Shown: in pieces, positions 34,465 through 45,696 of the stretch
How the letters are laid out: each line of letters begins with the position of its first letter
Position numbering within the stretch: position 1 is the stretch's first letter
Assembly: GCF_014596565.1 (NCBI RefSeq)
Contig: NZ_NOIN01000003.1
Span: 186,001 to 250,000, forward strand
Direction: 5' to 3'
DNA: 64,000 nucleotides
Source: Pseudomonas sp. PSB18
GTDB taxonomy: Bacteria; Pseudomonadota; Gammaproteobacteria; Pseudomonadales; Pseudomonadaceae
Translations under genes and position numbers: made by a program
The notes under the pieces: model-generated
Seen by the model: only the letters and a program-made list of their open reading frames with translations
The model's database searches: none
Told to the model about the DNA's origin: nothing

Positions 34465-35591
34465 GGTTTGGCACCGATCAAGGCCAGTACCGCGTCTGCG
34501 GCCTGGTTGGAGGCATCGCGGCGCAATGTGCGGTGGATCTCGTCAAAGCCCCGGGTCTGCTCCTGGCCGCCGTCGATCAACGGCGCCAGTGTATTGGCCA
34601 ATGCGTCGGCTGTTGCATCGTCCTGCAGCAACTCGGGCACCAGCAAACGCTGGGCCAGCAGGTTCGGCAGGGAGATGTAAGGACTCTTGACCATGCGCTT
34701 GAGGATCCAGAACGTCAGCGGCGCCAGACGATAAGCAACCACCATCGGACGCTTGTACAGCAATGCTTCAAGGGTAGCAGTGCCGGACGCAATCAACACC
34801 GCGTCGCACGCAGCCAGCGCCTGATGGGAGCGACCATCGAGCAGCATGACCGGCAAATCGCGGCCGGCCAACAGCGCTTCAAGCTGCTCGCGACGTTGCG
34901 GACTGGCACAGGGCAGGACAAAACGCACGTCGGGACGCATCGCCCGAAGACGCTCGGCGGCATCGAAAAACAAGCCACCCAGGCGACTTACTTCACCGCC
35001 CCGGCTACCAGGCATCAACGCCACCAGCGGCCCATCGGGCAAGCCCAATGCCTGGCGGGCGCCCTCGCGATCGGCTTCCAGGGGAATGGTGTCGGCCAGG
35101 GTATGCCCGACAAAGCGTACCGGCACGCCCTTCTCCTCATAGAACCTGGCTTCGAACGGCAGCAGCGTCAGCATCAGGTCGCAGCCTTCGCGAATCTTCA
35201 GGACGCGCTTCTGCCGCCAGGCCCAGACCGACGGACTGACGTAGTGCACGGTCTTGATCCCGGCCTGACGCAACCTGAGTTCAATGTTGAGGGTGAAATC
35301 CGGCGCATCGATGCCGATGAACACATCCGGCTTTTCATCAATCAGAGTCGCAATCAGCTTCTTGCGCCGGGCCAGTAGCTCGCGCAGCCGACCGAGCACT
35401 TCCACCAGCCCCATCACCGACAGGCGTTCCATCGGGAAATAGGACGTCAACCCCTCGGCTTGCATCAATGGCCCACCGACACCAATGAACTCCACCGCCG
35501 GATGCTGCGCCTTGAGCGCACGCATCAGGCCCGCACCCAGGATATCGCCGGAAGCTTCGCCCGCCACCAGCGCAATACGCAAATGGCCCAT
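34461..35591 (-). CDS. lpxB: Lipid-A-disaccharide synthase
   Basis: A 376-residue GT19 glycosyltransferase joining UDP-diacylglucosamine and lipid X. It starts [20 protein letters not shown] at 35591; the frame is open to 35987 but that would overlap lpx[47 protein letters not shown] and [23 protein letters not shown] are family motifs. It lies two bases after lpxA in the lpxD-fabZ-lpxA-lpxB-rnhB series. Confidence 0.97.
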   Translation of the reverse strand: MGHLRIALVAGEASGDILGAGLMRALKAQHPAVEFIGVGGPLMQAEGLTSYFPMERLSVMGLVEVLGRLRELLARRKKLIATLIDEKPDVFIGIDAPDFTLNIELRLRQAGIKTVHYVSPSVWAWRQKRVLKIREGCDLMLTLLPFEARFYEEKGVPVRFVGHTLADTIPLEADREGARQALGLPDGPLVALMPGSRGGEVSRLGGLFFDAAERLRAMRPDVRFVLPCASPQRREQLEALLAGRDLPVMLLDGRSHQALAACDAVLIASGTATLEALLYKRPMVVAYRLAPLTFWILKRMVKSPYISLPNLLAQRLLVPELLQDDATADALANTLAPLIDGGQEQTRGFDEIHRTLRRDASNQAADAVLALIGAKP

Positions 35592-35593
35592 GG

Positions 35594-36370
35594 TCAGCGA
35601 GTGATGCCGCGGGTCGAAGATTGGATGGAATCGCGGAACACCGCGACTTCCGGGAACTGGGTCGATGCCTCGGCCAACTCGACCAGTGCCTGCTCGATGG
35701 TCAACCCCTGGCGATACACGACCTTGTAGGCCCGACGTAATGCACCAATCGCATCTTCGCTGAAGCCACGACGACGCATGCCTTCGAAGTTCATGCTGCG
35801 GGCTTCGGCCGGATTGCCGAACACCGTGACATAGGCCGGGACGTCCTTGCCGATGGCGGTACCCATGCCGGAGAAGCTGTGGGCGCCGATATGGCAGTAC
35901 TGGTGAACCAGGGTGAAGCCGGACAGGATCGCCCAGTCGTCCACGTGGACATGGCCGGCCAGCGCGGTATTGTTCACCAGAATGCAATGGTTGCCGATGA
36001 CACTGTCGTGGCCGATGTGGGCATAGGCCATGATCAGGTTGTGGTCGCCCAGGGTCGTTTCGGAGCGGTCCTGAACGGTGCCACGGTGAATCGTCACGCC
36101 CTCGCGGATCACGTTGTGATCGCCGATGACCAGGCGGGTTTCTTCACCTTTGTATTTGAGATCGGGCGTGTCCTCGCCTACCGTAGAAAACTGGTAGATA
36201 CGATTGTGCCGACCAATCCGGGTCGGTCCCTTGAGCACTACGTGCGGGCCGATCACCGTACCCTCGCCGATTTCCACACCTGCGCCGATGATCGACCAAG
36301 GGCCGACCTCGACATCGGCGGCCAGGACGGCCGTCGGATCGATGATTGCGCGAGGGTCAATCAAACTCAT
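35594..36370 (-). CDS. lpxA: UDP-N-acetylglucosamine acyltransferase
   Basis: A 258-residue left-handed beta-helix enzyme for the first step of lipid A synthesis. It starts [20 protein letters not shown] with hexapeptide repeats; the catalytic His is in [16 protein letters not shown] (His near 121-126). The helical C-terminal domain contains [20 protein letters not shown]. It overlaps the fabZ stop by four bases (ATGA). Confidence 0.97.
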   Translation of the reverse strand: MSLIDPRAIIDPTAVLAADVEVGPWSIIGAGVEIGEGTVIGPHVVLKGPTRIGRHNRIYQFSTVGEDTPDLKYKGEETRLVIGDHNVIREGVTIHRGTVQDRSETTLGDHNLIMAYAHIGHDSVIGNHCILVNNTALAGHVHVDDWAILSGFTLVHQYCHIGAHSFSGMGTAIGKDVPAYVTVFGNPAEARSMNFEGMRRRGFSEDAIGALRRAYKVVYRQGLTIEQALVELAEASTQFPEVAVFRDSIQSSTRGITR

Positions 36371-36807
36371 AGCTTGCGTTCCGCGCAAATGATTTCAGCG
36401 GAGCAGACAGGCTTGCCGTCGACCGAAGCCTGGCACTCGAACTTCCAGATCTGGCGCTTGCAGCTGATGAACGTGGCTTCGAGGATCAACTGATCGCCCG
36501 GGGTCACCGGCTGGCGGAAACGCAACTTGTCGGACCCGACGAAGTAGTAGAGCGTGCCGTCCGCAGGCTTCACGTCCATGATCTTGAAACCAAGGATCCC
36601 GGCAGCCTGAGCCATGGCCTCGATGATCAGCACGCCCGGCATGATGGGGTGCGCAGGGAAGTGACCATTGAAGAACGGCTCGTTGATGCTGACATTCTTG
36701 TAGGCGCGAATGCGCTTGCCCTCAATATCCAGCTCCACTACCCGATCCACAAGCAGGAACGGATAACGGTGAGGCAGGTATTCGCGAATCTCGTTGATGT
36801 CCATCAT
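36367..36807 (-). CDS. fabZ: 3-hydroxyacyl-ACP dehydratase FabZ
   Basis: A 146-residue hot-dog-fold dehydratase of fatty-acid elongation. [16 protein letters not shown] carries the catalytic His; [33 protein letters not shown] carries the catalytic Glu, here read in sections. It provides acyl chains near the lipid A genes. An ATGA overlap links it to lpxA. Confidence 0.97.
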   Translation of the reverse strand: MMDINEIREYLPHRYPFLLVDRVVELDIEGKRIRAYKNVSINEPFFNGHFPAHPIMPGVLIIEAMAQAAGILGFKIMDVKPADGTLYYFVGSDKLRFRQPVTPGDQLILEATFISCKRQIWKFECQASVDGKPVCSAEIICAERKL

Positions 36808-36913
36808 TTCGGGGGGAAGCCTATGTAAAGATTGGGAGGTGCGCGATAGACGCGCGCTCCGCTAGCAAATCAAGGAAGCCTGGCGGCCGTGCACACTTGA
36901 TATGGAAATGGTA

Positions 36914-37969
36914 TCAGCCATCTGATGAAGCATTACCGTCAGGGGTCACGTCCCCTACACGCTTTTCCAGCTGTCGCAGGCGTCGCGCGATGTCATCGAG
37001 CTGACGGATACGGGCCGCGCTCTTGCGCCATTCGGCCGCCGGCTGCATCGCCGTACCGGAAGAATAGGCACCCGGCTCGGTAATCGAGTGGGTCACCATG
37101 GTCATCCCGGTCAGGAAAACGTTGTCACAGATATCGATATGCCCCACCAGCCCCACGCCACCGGCGAGCATGCAGTGCTTGCCGATCCTGGTACTGCCGG
37201 AGATACCCACGCAGGCCGCCATGGCGGTGTGATCACCGACCTGGACGTTGTGGGCGATCTGGATCTGGTTGTCCAGCTTCACACCATTGCCGATGACTGT
37301 GTCTGCCAGCGCACCGCGGTCGATGGCGGTATTGACGCCGATCTCCACGTCATCGCCGACGGTGACGCCACCGATCTGGGCAATCTTCTGCCAGATGCCT
37401 TTCTCGTTGGCGAAACCGAACCCTTCACCGCCCAGCACCGCGCCGGACTGGATAACCACCCGTTTGCCGATGCGCACATCGTGATACAGGGTAACCCGGG
37501 GAGCCAGCCAACCACCCTCGCCGATCTCGCTACGAGCACCGACAAAACAATGGGCACCCAGCGTGACACCGGCACCGATCCGCGCCGCACTCTCGATGAC
37601 CACGAAAGGACCGATGCTGGCCGTCGGGTCGACCACCGCATCCGCCGCAATCACCGCGCTGGGATGAATGCCGGCAGCCGATTTGGGCTTGGGATCGAAC
37701 AGATGGGAAATCCGCGCGTACGCCAGATACGGATCGGGCACGATCAGGGCGTCACCGGCAAAACCTTCGGCATCGGCAGCCTTGAGCAACAGCGCTGCGG
37801 CCCGGCTATCGGCCAGGTATTTGCGATATTGAGGATTTGCCAGGAAGCTCAACTGAGCTGGGCCAGCCTCTTGTAAAGTGGCTAGCCCAGTGATTGCCTT
37901 CTCCGGGTCGCCACGCAGGGTGGCTCCGAGGAACTCGGCCAACTGGCCGAGTTTGATAGTCGCTGTCAT
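36914..37969 (-). CDS. lpxD: UDP-3-O-(3-hydroxyacyl)glucosamine N-acyltransferase
   Basis: A 351-residue acyltransferase for the third lipid A step. The N-terminal uridine-binding domain ([25 protein letters not shown]) is followed by beta-helix hexapeptides ([25 protein letters not shown]) with catalytic His in [17 protein letters not shown], and a C-terminal helix ([18 protein letters not shown]). It is three bases after skp. Confidence 0.97.
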   Translation of the reverse strand: MTATIKLGQLAEFLGATLRGDPEKAITGLATLQEAGPAQLSFLANPQYRKYLADSRAAALLLKAADAEGFAGDALIVPDPYLAYARISHLFDPKPKSAAGIHPSAVIAADAVVDPTASIGPFVVIESAARIGAGVTLGAHCFVGARSEIGEGGWLAPRVTLYHDVRIGKRVVIQSGAVLGGEGFGFANEKGIWQKIAQIGGVTVGDDVEIGVNTAIDRGALADTVIGNGVKLDNQIQIAHNVQVGDHTAMAACVGISGSTRIGKHCMLAGGVGLVGHIDICDNVFLTGMTMVTHSITEPGAYSSGTAMQPAAEWRKSAARIRQLDDIARRLRQLEKRVGDVTPDGNASSDG

Positions 37970-37972
37970 GGA

Positions 37973-38476
37973 TTACTTCAGCTGGTTCATGCGCTCGATG
38001 ACCTGGCGCGTGATGTCGTATTGAGGCTTGACATCAATCACTGCGCCACGCTCGAACACCAGGTCAAAACCACCTTTCTTGATGACTTCTTCCACGGCGC
38101 TATCGAGCTTCGGCTTGAGCTGCTTGAGCATTTCACGGTCGGCAACGGCTTTCGCTTCGTTCAGCTCCTTGGACTGGAACTGGAAGTCACGGGCCTTTTG
38201 CTTGAATTCAAGCTCCAGCCGCTCACGCTCGCCCTGGGCCATCTTGTCGCCACCGGCGACCAGGCGATCCTGAATCCCTTTGGCACTGCTTTCCAGGCTC
38301 TTGAGCTTGGTCAGTTGCGGGCCGAACTTTTTCTCCGCATCCACGGCGTATTTCTTCGCCGCGTCGGATTCCAGCAAGGCCATCTGATAGTTCAGTACGG
38401 CGATCTTCATGTCGGCAAAAGCCGGACCTGCGACCAGTACGGTCGCCAGGAGAACCAATTGAGTCAACTTACGCAC
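37973..38476 (-). CDS. skp: Periplasmic chaperone Skp/OmpH
   Basis: A 167-residue chaperone that holds unfolded outer-membrane proteins. Signal peptide MRKLTQLVLLATVLVAGPAFA, then the trimerisation strands (KIAVLNYQMALLESDAAKKY) and long charged helices forming the tentacles. It sits between bamA and lpxD as in other gammaproteobacteria. Confidence 0.94.
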   Translation of the reverse strand: MRKLTQLVLLATVLVAGPAFADMKIAVLNYQMALLESDAAKKYAVDAEKKFGPQLTKLKSLESSAKGIQDRLVAGGDKMAQGERERLELEFKQKARDFQFQSKELNEAKAVADREMLKQLKPKLDSAVEEVIKKGGFDLVFERGAVIDVKPQYDITRQVIERMNQLK

Positions 38477-38521
38477 GATGTACTCCTACAAAATCCATTG
38501 TCGTTATCTTGGGTCAGACGC

Positions 38522-40897
38522 TTAGAACGTCTGGCCGAGGGAGAATTGAAACACTTGGGTATCAGCGTCATCCGGTTTCTTGATCGGCATCGCCAACGCG
38601 AAGCTCAAAGGACCGAGCGCGGTAACCCAGGTCACGCCTACACCAACGGAACTGGCCATGTTGCTGAGGCTGATGTCGTTGCACTGAGTGTTGGACTTGG
38701 TGCCATTGGAATTGGTGGTGTCGCTGCACTTGGAGTCGAAGACGTTACCCACGTCCCAGAATACCGAGGTCCGCAGCGAGCGCTGATCCTTGACGAACGG
38801 CATCGGGAACAGGACTTCAAGACCACCCTGGATGAGTACGTTGCCACCGAATGGCAGCGGATCCTGATCCGGGTCGAGGATGGTACCCGGGTTGGTGCCC
38901 TTGCTCGGAGTACTGCGCGGCCCCAGCGTACTGTCCTTGAAGCCACGTACCGAGTTGAAACCACCTGCGTAATAGTTCTCGTAGAACGGCAGGCCATCGG
39001 TCGACCCGTAGCCATCACCATAACCCAGTTCGGTATGCAGGCGCATGGTGTAGGTGTCGGTCAACGGCTGGAACAGCTGGCCGCGATAATCGAGCTTGAA
39101 GAACGACAGGTCACTGCCAGGCGTGGTGGTTTCCAGAACCAGGCTCTGGGAATGACCGCGCGTCGCCAGCACGCCCTTGTTCAGGGTCGACTCGGACCAG
39201 CCGGCAGACGCCTTGAAGTTGAGGTAGCTGTCGCCTTCCTTGTTAACGAAATCGAAGATCTCGTCGACGGTGTATCTACCGGTGTTGATCTTGTCCTGCT
39301 GGGCAGTCAGACCGAACGTCAGGCGCGAGGTCTCGCTGATCGGATAACCGATGTTGGCGCCGACACCATAGCTGTCCACCGCATAGCTGGAGATATCAGA
39401 GTCGAGCTCGTCATAGTCGGTAGTGCGATAGAAGGCGTTGTAGCCCAGGCTCACACCGTCGGCAGTCCAGTAGGGGTCCACGAAACCAAAATTGTAACGA
39501 GTCTGGTATTGGCTGCGGGTCAGGCCGATGCTGACCTTGTTACCGGTACCCAGGAAGTTGTTCTGGGTGATCGAGCCACCGAGGATCAGGCCCGCGCTCT
39601 GGGCAAAACCGACACTGGCGGTGATCGAGCCGGAGGCCTGCTCTTCGACGCTATAGTTCACATCGACCTGGTCATCGACGCCCGGTACCGCCGGGGTCTC
39701 GACGTTGACTTCCTTGAAGAAGCCCAGGCGCTCCAGGCGGGTTTTGGACTGGTCGATCAGATAGGTCGAAGCCCAGCCACCTTCCATCTGGCGCATTTCA
39801 CGACGCAGCACCTCGTCCTCGGACTTGGTGTTGCCACGGAAGTTGATGCGATTGACGTAGGCACGCTTGCCCGGGTCCACGGCGAAGGTGATGTCGACGG
39901 TGTGGTCTTCATCGTGTGGCTGCGGCACGCCGTTGACGTTGGCGAAGGTATAGCCTTCGTTACCCAGGCGGCGGGTGATCAGTTCGGACGTGGTGGTCAT
40001 CAGCTTGCGCGAGAACACCTGGCCTTTCTGTACCAGCAACAACGACTTGACCTGATCTTCAGGTACCTTCAGGTCACCGCTGAGCTTGACGTCGCGAACC
40101 GTGTACTTCTCGCCTTCGTTGACGTTGACGGTGATGTAGACGTGTTTCTTGTCCGGGGTAATGGACACCTGGGTCGAAGCGATGTCCATGTTGATGTAGC
40201 CACGGTCCAGGTAGTAGGAACGCAGGCGCTCCAGGTCACCGGAGAGTTTTTCACGGGCGTACTTGTCATCGTTCTTGAAGAACGACAGCCAGTTGGTGGT
40301 CTTGAGTTCGAACAGGTCGATCAGGTCTTCGTCGGGGAAAACCGTGTTGCCCACCACGTTGATGTGCTGGATGGCCGCCACGGTGCCTTCGTTGATGTTG
40401 ACCTTCAGGCCCACACGGTTGCGTGGCTGCGGCACCACTTCGGTGTCGACGGTAGCCGAGTAGCGACCCTGGGCGACGTACTGGCGCTGCAGCTCGTTAC
40501 GTACACCTTCGAGGGTCGCGCGCTGGAAGATCTCGCCTTCGGCCAGGCCGGACTGCTTAAGGCCTTTCATCAGGTCTTCAGTGGAGATCGCCTTGTTGCC
40601 TTCGATCTCGATGCTGGCGACCGACGGCCGCTCGACGACCGTAATGACCAGGACGTTACCGTCACGGCCCAGCTGGATATCCTGAAAGAAACCGGTCTTG
40701 AACAGCGCACGAGTGGACTCCACCAGGCGCCGATCATCCGCCTGCTCGCCGACGTTCAACGGCAAGGCACCAAAGACGCTACCTGCGGAAACCCGCTGGA
40801 GGCCGTTGACACGAATATCAGAGATAGTGAAGGACTCGGCGTGAACTTCGGCGATCATCAACACGGTAAACACCGCGGTTAGCAGCAGACGTTTCAT
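38522..40897 (-). CDS. bamA: Outer membrane assembly factor BamA
   Basis: A 791-residue Omp85 protein inserting beta-barrels into the outer membrane. Signal peptide MKRLLLTAVFTVLMIAEVHA; five POTRA domains span roughly residues 22-420 (first begins FTISDIRVNGLQRVSAGSV). The C-terminal barrel contains the conserved NSVRGFKDSTLGPR loop and ends in FQFSLGQTF with a C-terminal Phe signal. The start is the ATG at 40897. It lies downstream of rseP. Confidence 0.97.
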   Translation of the reverse strand: MKRLLLTAVFTVLMIAEVHAESFTISDIRVNGLQRVSAGSVFGALPLNVGEQADDRRLVESTRALFKTGFFQDIQLGRDGNVLVITVVERPSVASIEIEGNKAISTEDLMKGLKQSGLAEGEIFQRATLEGVRNELQRQYVAQGRYSATVDTEVVPQPRNRVGLKVNINEGTVAAIQHINVVGNTVFPDEDLIDLFELKTTNWLSFFKNDDKYAREKLSGDLERLRSYYLDRGYINMDIASTQVSITPDKKHVYITVNVNEGEKYTVRDVKLSGDLKVPEDQVKSLLLVQKGQVFSRKLMTTTSELITRRLGNEGYTFANVNGVPQPHDEDHTVDITFAVDPGKRAYVNRINFRGNTKSEDEVLRREMRQMEGGWASTYLIDQSKTRLERLGFFKEVNVETPAVPGVDDQVDVNYSVEEQASGSITASVGFAQSAGLILGGSITQNNFLGTGNKVSIGLTRSQYQTRYNFGFVDPYWTADGVSLGYNAFYRTTDYDELDSDISSYAVDSYGVGANIGYPISETSRLTFGLTAQQDKINTGRYTVDEIFDFVNKEGDSYLNFKASAGWSESTLNKGVLATRGHSQSLVLETTTPGSDLSFFKLDYRGQLFQPLTDTYTMRLHTELGYGDGYGSTDGLPFYENYYAGGFNSVRGFKDSTLGPRSTPSKGTNPGTILDPDQDPLPFGGNVLIQGGLEVLFPMPFVKDQRSLRTSVFWDVGNVFDSKCSDTTNSNGTKSNTQCNDISLSNMASSVGVGVTWVTALGPLSFALAMPIKKPDDADTQVFQFSLGQTF

Positions 40898-40932
40898 GAA
40901 GTCCTTTCTTATTCCAACTGGCAATAAACAAA

Positions 40933-40951
40933 CTGCCGCAAAATGCGGCAG
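40933..40951 (-). terminator. Hairpin/terminator between rseP and bamA
   Basis: CTGCCGCA, AAA, TGCGGCAG, followed on the minus strand by a T-rich tail (TTTGTTTATT). It lies between rseP and bamA and probably reduces read-through. Confidence 0.65.
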
Positions 40952-40971
40952 ATTCGCAATTCAGCGAAGCG

Positions 40972-42324
40972 TTACAGACGACCCAGATCGTTGACCAAGG
41001 CAAGCAACATCACCCCGACCACCAAGCTGATACCGATCTGTATCCCCCAACCTTGAACCCGATCCGACAAGGGACGACCACGCGCCCACTCGATCAGATA
41101 GAACAGCAGATGCCCCCCATCCAGTACCGGGATGGGCAACAAATTCAGAACCCCCAGGCTAATGCTCAGATAAGCAAGGAAATTCAGGAAATCAGCAACG
41201 CCCGACTGGGCAGAAGCGCCCGCCACTTTAGCAATGGTTATCGGTCCACTCAAGTTTTTTACCGAGAGCTCGCCGAACAACATTTTCTTCAGTGAGTCGA
41301 GGGTCAGGACACTCATGGTCCAGGTACGACGCGCACCCTCGCCAATCGCCGCAACCGGGCCAAAACTGACCTCGCGGATCATGTCCGGTGGCCAATCGAC
41401 AGCCTTGACGCCCGCCCCCAGGTAACCCGCCGGCGTCTTGCTCTCGCCACGGGCAGCCAGGGTCACCGGAACGTCGATTGGAGCACCGTCGCGCTCGACG
41501 CGCAGCACAATTTTGGTATCAGGACGTACACGAACCGCGTCGACCACCTGCTGCCAGTCAGTGACCGATTGACCATCGAGGGCCAACAGGCGATCGCCGG
41601 TCTTCAGCCCGGCGGCCTGGGCCGGTCCCTTCGGATCGAGCTCGGCCAACACCGGCGGCAGTGCCGGACGCCAGGGGCGGATGCCCAGGGAATGGATAGG
41701 ATCCGGCTCATCGGCCCCCTTGAGCCAGTTATCCAGCACCAGTTCCCGCGGAGAATCCGTTGTCGAGCCCTGCTCGCGCACCATCAACTGCAACGAACCG
41801 CTCTCGCCCAGGCGACGCACGAGTTGCAGGTTGACGGCAGCCCAGCCGGAAGTCGGCTCGCCATCGATGGCGACGATTTCCTCACCGGCGCTCAATCCGG
41901 CCCGGGCCGCAACGCTGCCGGCCTCGACCGCGCCAATGACAGGACGTACCTGCTCACTCCCCAGCATGGCCAGCGCCCAGAAGAACACCATGGCCAGCAG
42001 GAAATTGGCGATCGGCCCCGCCGCCACGATGGCGATGCGCTGCCGGACAGTCTTGCGATTGAAGGATTGATCGAGCTGATCGGCGGGCACTTCGCCTTCA
42101 CGCTCGTCGAGCATTTTCACGTAGCCGCCCAGCGGGATGGCGGCCACGACGAATTCGGTGCCCGTCTTGTCATGCCAGCGCAGCAAGGGCATGCCAAAGC
42201 CGACGGAAAAACGCAGGACCTTCACGCCACAGCGACGGGCGACCCAGAAATGACCGAATTCGTGAAAAGTGACCAGCACACCCAACGCAACCAGGGTGCC
42301 GACAATCATATAGAGCGCGCTCAT
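40972..42324 (-). CDS. rseP: Site-2 zinc metalloprotease RseP (MucP)
   Basis: A 450-residue inner-membrane protease that cleaves the anti-sigma factor MucA, releasing the envelope-stress sigma factor AlgU. The zinc motif HEFGH is at residues 21-25, with two central PDZ domains (VIGAVEAGSVAARAGLSAGEEIVAIDG and AELDPKGPAQAAGLKTGDRLLALDG) and the third ligand in NLLPIPVLDGGHLLFY. The start is MSALYMIVGT at 42324. In P. aeruginosa the gene is mucP. Confidence 0.96.
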   Translation of the reverse strand: MSALYMIVGTLVALGVLVTFHEFGHFWVARRCGVKVLRFSVGFGMPLLRWHDKTGTEFVVAAIPLGGYVKMLDEREGEVPADQLDQSFNRKTVRQRIAIVAAGPIANFLLAMVFFWALAMLGSEQVRPVIGAVEAGSVAARAGLSAGEEIVAIDGEPTSGWAAVNLQLVRRLGESGSLQLMVREQGSTTDSPRELVLDNWLKGADEPDPIHSLGIRPWRPALPPVLAELDPKGPAQAAGLKTGDRLLALDGQSVTDWQQVVDAVRVRPDTKIVLRVERDGAPIDVPVTLAARGESKTPAGYLGAGVKAVDWPPDMIREVSFGPVAAIGEGARRTWTMSVLTLDSLKKMLFGELSVKNLSGPITIAKVAGASAQSGVADFLNFLAYLSISLGVLNLLPIPVLDGGHLLFYLIEWARGRPLSDRVQGWGIQIGISLVVGVMLLALVNDLGRL

Positions 42325-42376
42325 CTGTTTTCTCCGCAATCCTGTCCAGGGCAACCCCGGCTAACGTACCGCAGCC

Positions 42377-43567
42377 TCAGCGTCCGTGGCGCTTCAACCA
42401 TTGCCCCGCCAGCTCGCGGGCCCGGGCATCCACGGTGAATACTGCGTCGAGATCATCGAGGGCAACCACGGCCTCGAGATTCAAGACTTCCTCGATGATA
42501 CTCGCGATCTCGAGGTAACGGACACGTCCATCAAGAAACGCGGCCACCGCCACCTCATTGGCAGCGTTCAACATGGCCGGGGCACTGTTGCCCGCCTCGG
42601 CCGCCTGCCGCGCCAGGCGCAGGCAAGGGAAGCGTTGTTCATCGGGGGCCTGGAAGTCCAGGCGGGCGATAGCGAACAAGTCCAGCGGCGCCACACCCGA
42701 ATCGATTCGATCCGGCCAGGCCAGTGCGTTGGCGATGGGCGTGCGCATGTCCGGATTACCCAATTGGGCCAGCACTGAACCGTCTACATAGTCCACCAGC
42801 GAGTGGATCACGCTCTGCGGATGGATCACCACCTCGACCTGGGACGGCCTGGCATCGAAAAGCCAGCAGGCCTCGATCAGCTCAAGCCCCTTGTTCATCA
42901 TGCTGGCCGAATCCACGGAAATCTTGCGCCCCATGGACCAGTTCGGATGAGCACAGGCCTGTTCGGGTGAAACATGTTCCAATTCTGACAGCGGCGTCTG
43001 CCGGAACGGACCGCCGGAAGCCGTCAGCAAGATCCGCCGGACACCCACAGCACCCAGGCCACGGGAAAAATCCCGCGGCATGCATTGAAAGATCGCATTG
43101 TGTTCGCTATCGATCGGCAGCAGCACCGAACCACTTTTGCCTACAGCCTGCATGAACAACGCGCCGGACATGACCAGCGCTTCCTTGTTGGCCAACAGGA
43201 TCTTCTTGCCGGCCTCCACCGCAGCCAGCGTCGGGCGCAGGCCCGCAGCACCGACAATCGCCGCCATCACCGCATCGACCTCAGGGTCGGAGGCCACTTC
43301 GCACAGGCCCTCCTCGCCCACCAGCACGCGGGTTTGCAGGCCAGTGGCACGCAGGTCGTCCTGCAGCGCCCGTGCCGCGCCAACCTCGGGCACCACGGCA
43401 AACCGCGGGGTGTGACGGATGCACAACGCCAGCAGCTCGCTCAGGCGTGTAAAGCCGCTGAGGGCGAACACCTGGTAACGCTCCGGGTGCCGGCCGATGA
43501 CATCCAAGGTACTCAGGCCGATCGAGCCGGTAGCGCCCAGGACAGTGATCTGCTGAGGACGACTCAC
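42377..43567 (-). CDS. dxr: 1-deoxy-D-xylulose 5-phosphate reductoisomerase
   Basis: A 396-residue enzyme for the second step of the non-mevalonate isoprenoid pathway. It starts at a GTG at 43567 ([26 protein letters not shown]-binding) that overlaps the cdsA stop as [40 protein letters not shown] and [18 protein letters not shown] are metal and substrate motifs. An ATG at 43582 is in frame but would extend further into cdsA. Confidence 0.96.
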   Translation of the reverse strand: MSRPQQITVLGATGSIGLSTLDVIGRHPERYQVFALSGFTRLSELLALCIRHTPRFAVVPEVGAARALQDDLRATGLQTRVLVGEEGLCEVASDPEVDAVMAAIVGAAGLRPTLAAVEAGKKILLANKEALVMSGALFMQAVGKSGSVLLPIDSEHNAIFQCMPRDFSRGLGAVGVRRILLTASGGPFRQTPLSELEHVSPEQACAHPNWSMGRKISVDSASMMNKGLELIEACWLFDARPSQVEVVIHPQSVIHSLVDYVDGSVLAQLGNPDMRTPIANALAWPDRIDSGVAPLDLFAIARLDFQAPDEQRFPCLRLARQAAEAGNSAPAMLNAANEVAVAAFLDGRVRYLEIASIIEEVLNLEAVVALDDLDAVFTVDARARELAGQWLKRHGR

Positions 43568-44370
43568 GACGCCGCCATCCACAGCAGCACCGCGAAGATC
43601 GGGACCGCAGCGGTGAGGCTGTCGATGCGATCCAGCACGCCGCCATGGCCAGGCAACAGATTGCTACTGTCCTTGATTCCGGACTGGCGCTTGAACATGC
43701 TTTCGGTCAGGTCCCCGACTACCGAGACGAAGACAATCAGGGCGGCGCCAAACAGGCCGATCAGCAATTGGCCGGCGGTCCATTCCCGCATGACACCAAC
43801 GACAGTCGTAATCACCAGGCTCAAGGCCAGGCCACCGTAGACCCCTTCCCAGCTCTTGCCAGGACTGACTTGAGGCGCAAGCTTGCGCTTGCCGAATGCC
43901 TTGCCGGAGAAGTAGGCCCCGACATCGGCACCCCAGACCAGCACCATCACGGCCATGATCTGCCAGTTGCCCAGTGCGCCTTGCTTGATCCAGATGAGGC
44001 CCTGCCAGGCCGGCAGCAGGATCAACAGACCGATCATCAGTTTGGTCGCGGCATTGGCCCAATGATGGGTCGTGCGAGGGTAGGTCAACACCAGAAAGGT
44101 CGCCGTCGCCCACCAAAGCACCGAAGCCCCCAGCACCCAGGGCGCAATACCGGGCACCACGTACATGACGAACAGCATGGCCGCCACGACGGCGGCGTAG
44201 GTCACACGGGCCGATTGCGCGGCAAAGCCGGCCAGCCGCGCCCATTCCCAAGCCCCCAGCGTCACGACCAGCCCGATGAACAGGGCGAAGCCCGCACCGT
44301 CAAGCAGGAAGAACCCGCACAGGGCGATGGGCAATAGGATCAGTGCAGTGATGATTCGTTGTTTGAGCAT
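43564..44370 (-). CDS. cdsA: Phosphatidate cytidylyltransferase
   Basis: A 268-residue inner-membrane enzyme making CDP-diacylglycerol from phosphatidate and CTP. About eight hydrophobic segments are seen. The CDP-alcohol signature runs [26 protein letters not shown] and, near the end, [34 protein letters not shown]. It overlaps the uppS stop by one base (TAATG) and the dxr start by four. Confidence 0.96.
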   Translation of the reverse strand: MLKQRIITALILLPIALCGFFLLDGAGFALFIGLVVTLGAWEWARLAGFAAQSARVTYAAVVAAMLFVMYVVPGIAPWVLGASVLWWATATFLVLTYPRTTHHWANAATKLMIGLLILLPAWQGLIWIKQGALGNWQIMAVMVLVWGADVGAYFSGKAFGKRKLAPQVSPGKSWEGVYGGLALSLVITTVVGVMREWTAGQLLIGLFGAALIVFVSVVGDLTESMFKRQSGIKDSSNLLPGHGGVLDRIDSLTAAVPIFAVLLWMAAS

Positions 44371-45125
44371 TAAACCCGGGCTCCAGCTTCGATCTGCTCG
44401 CTCGTTTTACCGAAACGACGCTGACGGGAAGCGAAATCAGCCAGCGCAACGCGCATGGCTTCGTGTTTGAAGTCCGGCCAGAACAGGTCGGAGAAGTACA
44501 GCTCGGCATACGCCAGCTGCCAAAGGAGAAAATTGCTGATGCGATGTTCGCCGCCGGTGCGGATACACAGATCCGGCAGCGGCAGGTCACCCGTGGCCAG
44601 GCAGGTCTGCAGCAGTTCAGGCGTGATGTCTTCCGGCCGCAAGTGACCGGCCTGGACTTCCCGCGCCAACCGCTGGGCTGCCTGGGCAATGTCCCACTGA
44701 CCGCCGTAATTGGCGGCGATCTGCAGGACAAAACGGTCGGCGCCGGCCGTCGCGGCCTCGGCCTCGCGCATCGCAGCCTGCAATTCCGGATGAAAGCGCG
44801 AGCGATCACCGATGATGCGCAGGCTGATACTGTTCTCGTTGAGGCGCTTGGCCTCACGACGCAGGGCCTTGAGGAACAACTCCATCAAGGCACTGACCTC
44901 GTCGGCCGGACGCTGCCAGTTTTCGCTGGAGAAAGCGAACAAGGTCAGCACCTCGACGCCCGCCTCGGCGCACACCTCGATGACCGCGCGAACCGCGTCG
45001 ACGCCCGCCTTATGCCCGGCGACACCGGGCATGAAGCGCTTCTTGGCCCAGCGATTGTTGCCGTCCATGATGATCGCTACGTGGCGCGGCACCGCGAACG
45101 ACGCAGCCTGCTTGGTCTTATCCAT
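44370..45125 (-). CDS. uppS: Undecaprenyl diphosphate synthase
   Basis: A 251-residue cis-prenyltransferase making the lipid carrier for cell-wall sugars. VAIIMDGNNRWAKKRFMPGVAGHKAG holds the catalytic Asp; FAFSSENWQRP and the C-terminal DLCIRTGGEHRISNFLLWQLAYAELYF are family motifs. It links the isoprenoid genes dxr and ispD/ispF to envelope synthesis. Confidence 0.97.
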   Translation of the reverse strand: MDKTKQAASFAVPRHVAIIMDGNNRWAKKRFMPGVAGHKAGVDAVRAVIEVCAEAGVEVLTLFAFSSENWQRPADEVSALMELFLKALRREAKRLNENSISLRIIGDRSRFHPELQAAMREAEAATAGADRFVLQIAANYGGQWDIAQAAQRLAREVQAGHLRPEDITPELLQTCLATGDLPLPDLCIRTGGEHRISNFLLWQLAYAELYFSDLFWPDFKHEAMRVALADFASRQRRFGKTSEQIEAGARV

Positions 45126-45138
45126 GAAAACGAGACCC

Positions 45139-45696
45139 TTATACGGCCATCAGGTCCGCTTCTTTTTGCTTGGTGGCCGCATCGATATCAGCCTCTGCCT
45201 TGTCAGTCAGTTTCTGTATCTCGGCCGCTGCGCGACGCTCTTCGTCTTCGCTGATTTCCTTGTCCTTGACCAGCTTCTTCAGCTCACCCAGAGCGTCGCG
45301 TCGGATGTTGCGCACGGCAACCCGAGCATCCTCGGCGGCGCTGCGCGCCTGTTTGGTAAAGCCCTTGCGGGTTTCCTCGGTCAGGGCAGGCATGGAGATC
45401 AGCAACAATTCGCCCAGGTTGGTCGGATTGAGGTTCAGGCCGGCGCTCTGGATCGCTTTGTCGACCGCCGCGAGCATGTTGCGCTCGAAGGCCACGACTT
45501 GCAGGGTCCGCGAATCCTTCACGGTGATGTTGGCAACGCCGCTGATAGGCGTGTCGGTGCCATAGTAAGGAACCATCACGCTGCCCAGGATGCTCGGGTG
45601 CGCCTTGCCGGTACGGATCTGGCCAAAGGCGTGACTCAGGGACTCCAGGGATTTCTGCATACGCGCCTGGGCGTCTTTCTTGATTTCGTTGATCAT
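45139..45696 (-). CDS. frr: Ribosome recycling factor
   Basis: A 185-residue factor that, with EF-G, splits post-termination ribosomes. It starts [20 protein letters not shown], with [26 protein letters not shown] and the C-terminal helix region [28 protein letters not shown]. The start overlaps the pyrH stop as ATGA. Confidence 0.97.
   Translation of the reverse strand: MINEIKKDAQARMQKSLESLSHAFGQIRTGKAHPSILGSVMVPYYGTDTPISGVANITVKDSRTLQVVAFERNMLAAVDKAIQSAGLNLNPTNLGELLLISMPALTEETRKGFTKQARSAAEDARVAVRNIRRDALGELKKLVKDKEISEDEERRAAAEIQKLTDKAEADIDAATKQKEADLMAV

Noticed and set aside
38021..40882. Very long open frame opposite bamA and skp
   Set aside because: A 953-codon antisense frame produced by high G+C at third positions; composition is unlike a protein and both real genes lie opposite.
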